Assembly (NCBI GenBank): GCA_947449735.1
Contig: CANFTB010000011.1
Coordinates: forward strand, 34,303 to 98,302
Origin: Chthoniobacteraceae bacterium
GTDB lineage: Bacteria; Verrucomicrobiota; Verrucomicrobiia; Chthoniobacterales; Chthoniobacteraceae
Reading direction: 5' to 3'
Length of the DNA stretch: 64,000 bases
Shown here piece after piece: positions 62,703 through 64,000 of this stretch. The notes under the pieces were generated by a model that was given only the letters and a program-made list of their open reading frames with translations, was not told the origin of the DNA and made no database searches. The stretch's first letter is position 1; every line of letters starts with the position of its first letter. Made by a program: the position numbers and the translations under genes.

Positions 62703-63769
62703 ATCCCACGCAGGACGCACGCCCCGAAATCCCCGGCCGAGCCGCAAATCCGCGAAAACTTTGGGCCACGGTCCTCCTCGCAAGCCTTGCGCTGCACGGT
62801 ATCGCGGCCGTGGTTGCTGGCACCTGGATCATCGTCAAACGCCTGGTGGCCCCCGCGGAACCGCCCCCGCCGATTCAGGCGATTAAAAGCCCGAAACCGC
62901 CTCCCTCCATCAAAGAACAGCGCATGCAGGCGGCGGCCTTTGAAGGGGCACTCGCAAAGGCCGCCCTGCCCTCGCTGATTCAAAGCAACCGCGCCGCGTT
63001 GCTCTCCCTTCCGGCCCTTCCCAAAATCCCGCTCCCCGACCTTCCCGCACTCCAATCCGGCAGCCTCTCTAAAGCAGCCCTCGCGGAATCCGCTGCAAAC
63101 TGCCTCAGTTCCGCCACAGGCGCAGGGGGAGGATCCGGCGCAGGCGGCGGAGGCGCCGGAGGAAGCGGCAACGCCATCAGCTTTCTGGGAATCCAAACCC
63201 AAGCCAAACGCATCGTGTTGATGTACGACGTTTCCAAAACCGTCGCAGGCGCCGCCGAAAAGGCCGGCATGCCGATGGAACGCATCCGGGAGGAAACCGC
63301 GCGCTTGATCTCCGGGATGGGAGCCAACACGCGCTTCGGCCTCGTGGAATTCGCCAGAAACTACGCATTCTTCAAACCCGAACTGCTGCCGAGTTCCACC
63401 GCAAACCGCACCTCCGCCCTGGCGTGGTTGGACCAACACTTCGCCACCACGGGCACCCTGCCCCGCTCCGTACCGGGCCTTGTCTCGGGCAGTCCCGGTT
63501 TTCTCGCGGCGCTCGAAGCGGTCTTCAAAATGCAACCCGACTCGGTGTTCGTCATCTCCGACGCCAATATGCAGAGAGGCACAGGAAGCGGGAGCGCCGC
63601 CACCATCCCAGTTCAAGAAATCGGAAGCACCCTTGCCCGTCTGCAGGCCGGCCTCCCCAGAAAGGCGAAGATCTTTTTCATCGGCGTGGGCGTCCCGAAG
63701 GAAACCGAAAAAGACCTGAGACGCGTCCTCGCCGATTCGGGCGGCTCCTATTCGGAGCTCAAACGCTGA
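62699..63769 (+). CDS. TonB-type anchor fused to a von Willebrand A domain
   Basis: 356 residues. A membrane helix (about 22-47) contains S29-L-A-L-H33-G followed by AAVVAG: Ser and His have the same spacing as S16 and H20 of E. coli TonB, which contact ExbB/ExbD. A Pro-rich segment (PPPPIQAIKSPKPPP) and an Ala-rich helical part follow, then a Gly-rich linker (about 140-158). The C-terminal VWA domain (about 165-356) has MYDVSKT (D176; MIDAS is DxSxT here rather than DxSxS) and FVISDANMQRG. No TonB C-terminal domain exists. It likely transmits ExbBD energy to a VWA-bound partner. Last gene of the cluster. Confidence 0.8.
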   Translation: MNPTQDARPEIPGRAANPRKLWATVLLASLALHGIAAVVAGTWIIVKRLVAPAEPPPPIQAIKSPKPPPSIKEQRMQAAAFEGALAKAALPSLIQSNRAALLSLPALPKIPLPDLPALQSGSLSKAALAESAANCLSSATGAGGGSGAGGGGAGGSGNAISFLGIQTQAKRIVLMYDVSKTVAGAAEKAGMPMERIREETARLISGMGANTRFGLVEFARNYAFFKPELLPSSTANRTSALAWLDQHFATTGTLPRSVPGLVSGSPGFLAALEAVFKMQPDSVFVISDANMQRGTGSGSAATIPVQEIGSTLARLQAGLPRKAKIFFIGVGVPKETEKDLRRVLADSGGSYSELKR

Positions 63770-63803
63770 TGCATTGGAAAAAAGGGATCTCACGCGGGAT
63801 CGC

Positions 63804-63869
63804 GGCGCGGAGAAAAATCACATAAACCATTCAAACAAAGCCATTCATTTCCCTCCGCGGCTCCGTGCC
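63804..63869. repeat. Dispersed palindromic repeat, copy 2
   Basis: Same plan as the copy at 38159-38223: gcgcggaga-type left end, ataaacc in the AT-rich middle, and the identical 19-base right end ccctccgcggctccgtgcc (63851-63869). It lies about 35-100 bp after the VWA gene stop, mirroring the position of copy 1 after DUF1501. Confidence 0.7.
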
Positions 63870-63944
63870 TTGTATGTGCTCAAGGATGCGGTTTTTTCCT
63901 CGCTCACACAAGTCGAGCGTCTAAGGCTGCAGTCTCCCGAGTTT

Positions 63945-63970
63945 GTTGGCGCAGTTGTCTCTGCGCCAAC
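63945..63970. repeat. Perfect 10-bp inverted repeat (hairpin)
   Basis: Arms gttggcgcag (63945-63954) and ctgcgccaac (63961-63970) pair perfectly around a six-base loop. No T run follows on either strand, so it is not a clear intrinsic terminator; it could be an operator or part of a structured RNA continuing beyond the edge. Confidence 0.5.
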
Positions 63971-64000
63971 AGCGGTCGGCGGGATCGTTTCGTGCCAGAG

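Larger units (their letters stand above)
63770..64000. other. Non-coding right edge with repeat and hairpin
   Basis: 231 bp after the VWA gene without a coding signal. It contains the second copy of the dispersed repeat and a perfect hairpin; no promoter was identified for a gene beyond the edge. Confidence 0.5.

Noticed and set aside
63770..64000. tRNA gene at the right edge
   Set aside because: The perfect hairpin has no cloverleaf context or T-loop consensus.

Overview
The window looks like a piece of a high-GC chromosome from the Verrucomicrobiota (Chthoniobacter/Opitutus-like). This is inferred from the gene mix: two formylglycine-type sulfatases, DUF1501, DUF1080, a ceramidase-like protein, sialate O-acetylesterases, GH16 and GH57 enzymes, a fused ccoNO cytochrome oxidase, and a giant GspK/Verru_Chthon-cassette-A-like pseudopilin. 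No rRNA, tRNA, CRISPR array, transposase or phage gene was seen. Several genes lack a clear Shine-Dalgarno, while others (fbp, ccoI, ccoP, the LarA-like gene, the giant pseudopilin) have a good GGAGG-type site.

Layout. 1-7.2 kb: an esterase-GH16 fusion cut by the window edge, a class III fructose-1,6-bisphosphatase, an SGNH hydrolase, a Tat-exported NHL-repeat protein and a sulfatase. 7.4-10.4 kb (+): YaeQ, NagA and a dipeptide epimerase; the last two suggest amino-sugar and muropeptide recycling. 10.5-13.8 kb (-): a YdeP/FdhF-type molybdoenzyme with its sulfurtransferase FdhD. 13.9-22.0 kb (-): a compact cbb3 oxidase operon in the order ccoS, ccoNO fusion, ccoQ-like, one-heme ccoP, ccoG, a 49-residue microprotein, safE-like, ccoI; it is divergent from a PocR-AraC regulator. 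24.2-31.0 kb (-): a chemotaxis set (cheA, cheW, soluble triple-PAS MCP, cheY, cheR) without cheB or flagellar genes.

31.4-49.5 kb: a DECH helicase, AXE1-type esterase, sialate O-acetylesterase, DUF1501 protein, peroxiredoxin plus LarA-like racemase, class V aminotransferase, GH57 enzyme, a secreted tandem HMA-like protein, a DUF1080 lipoprotein, two unrecognised coupled genes of lower GC, a second sulfatase and an SDR. 49.6-51.1 kb: a ceramidase-like protein.

51.2-63.8 kb is the most unusual region. A 1642-residue pseudopilin-like protein (-) is divergent from a + strand cluster: an unknown secreted protein, a ~1000-residue TPR protein, a second repeat protein, ExbB, two ExbD proteins, and a protein joining a TonB-type transmembrane helix (S29/H33 with TonB S16/H20 spacing) and Pro-rich linker to a von Willebrand A domain instead of a TonB C-terminal domain. 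The five junctions from the TPR gene onward are all 4-bp ATGA overlaps. I read this as a dedicated proton-motive-force-driven envelope machine of unknown purpose, and the best candidate here for an undescribed system.
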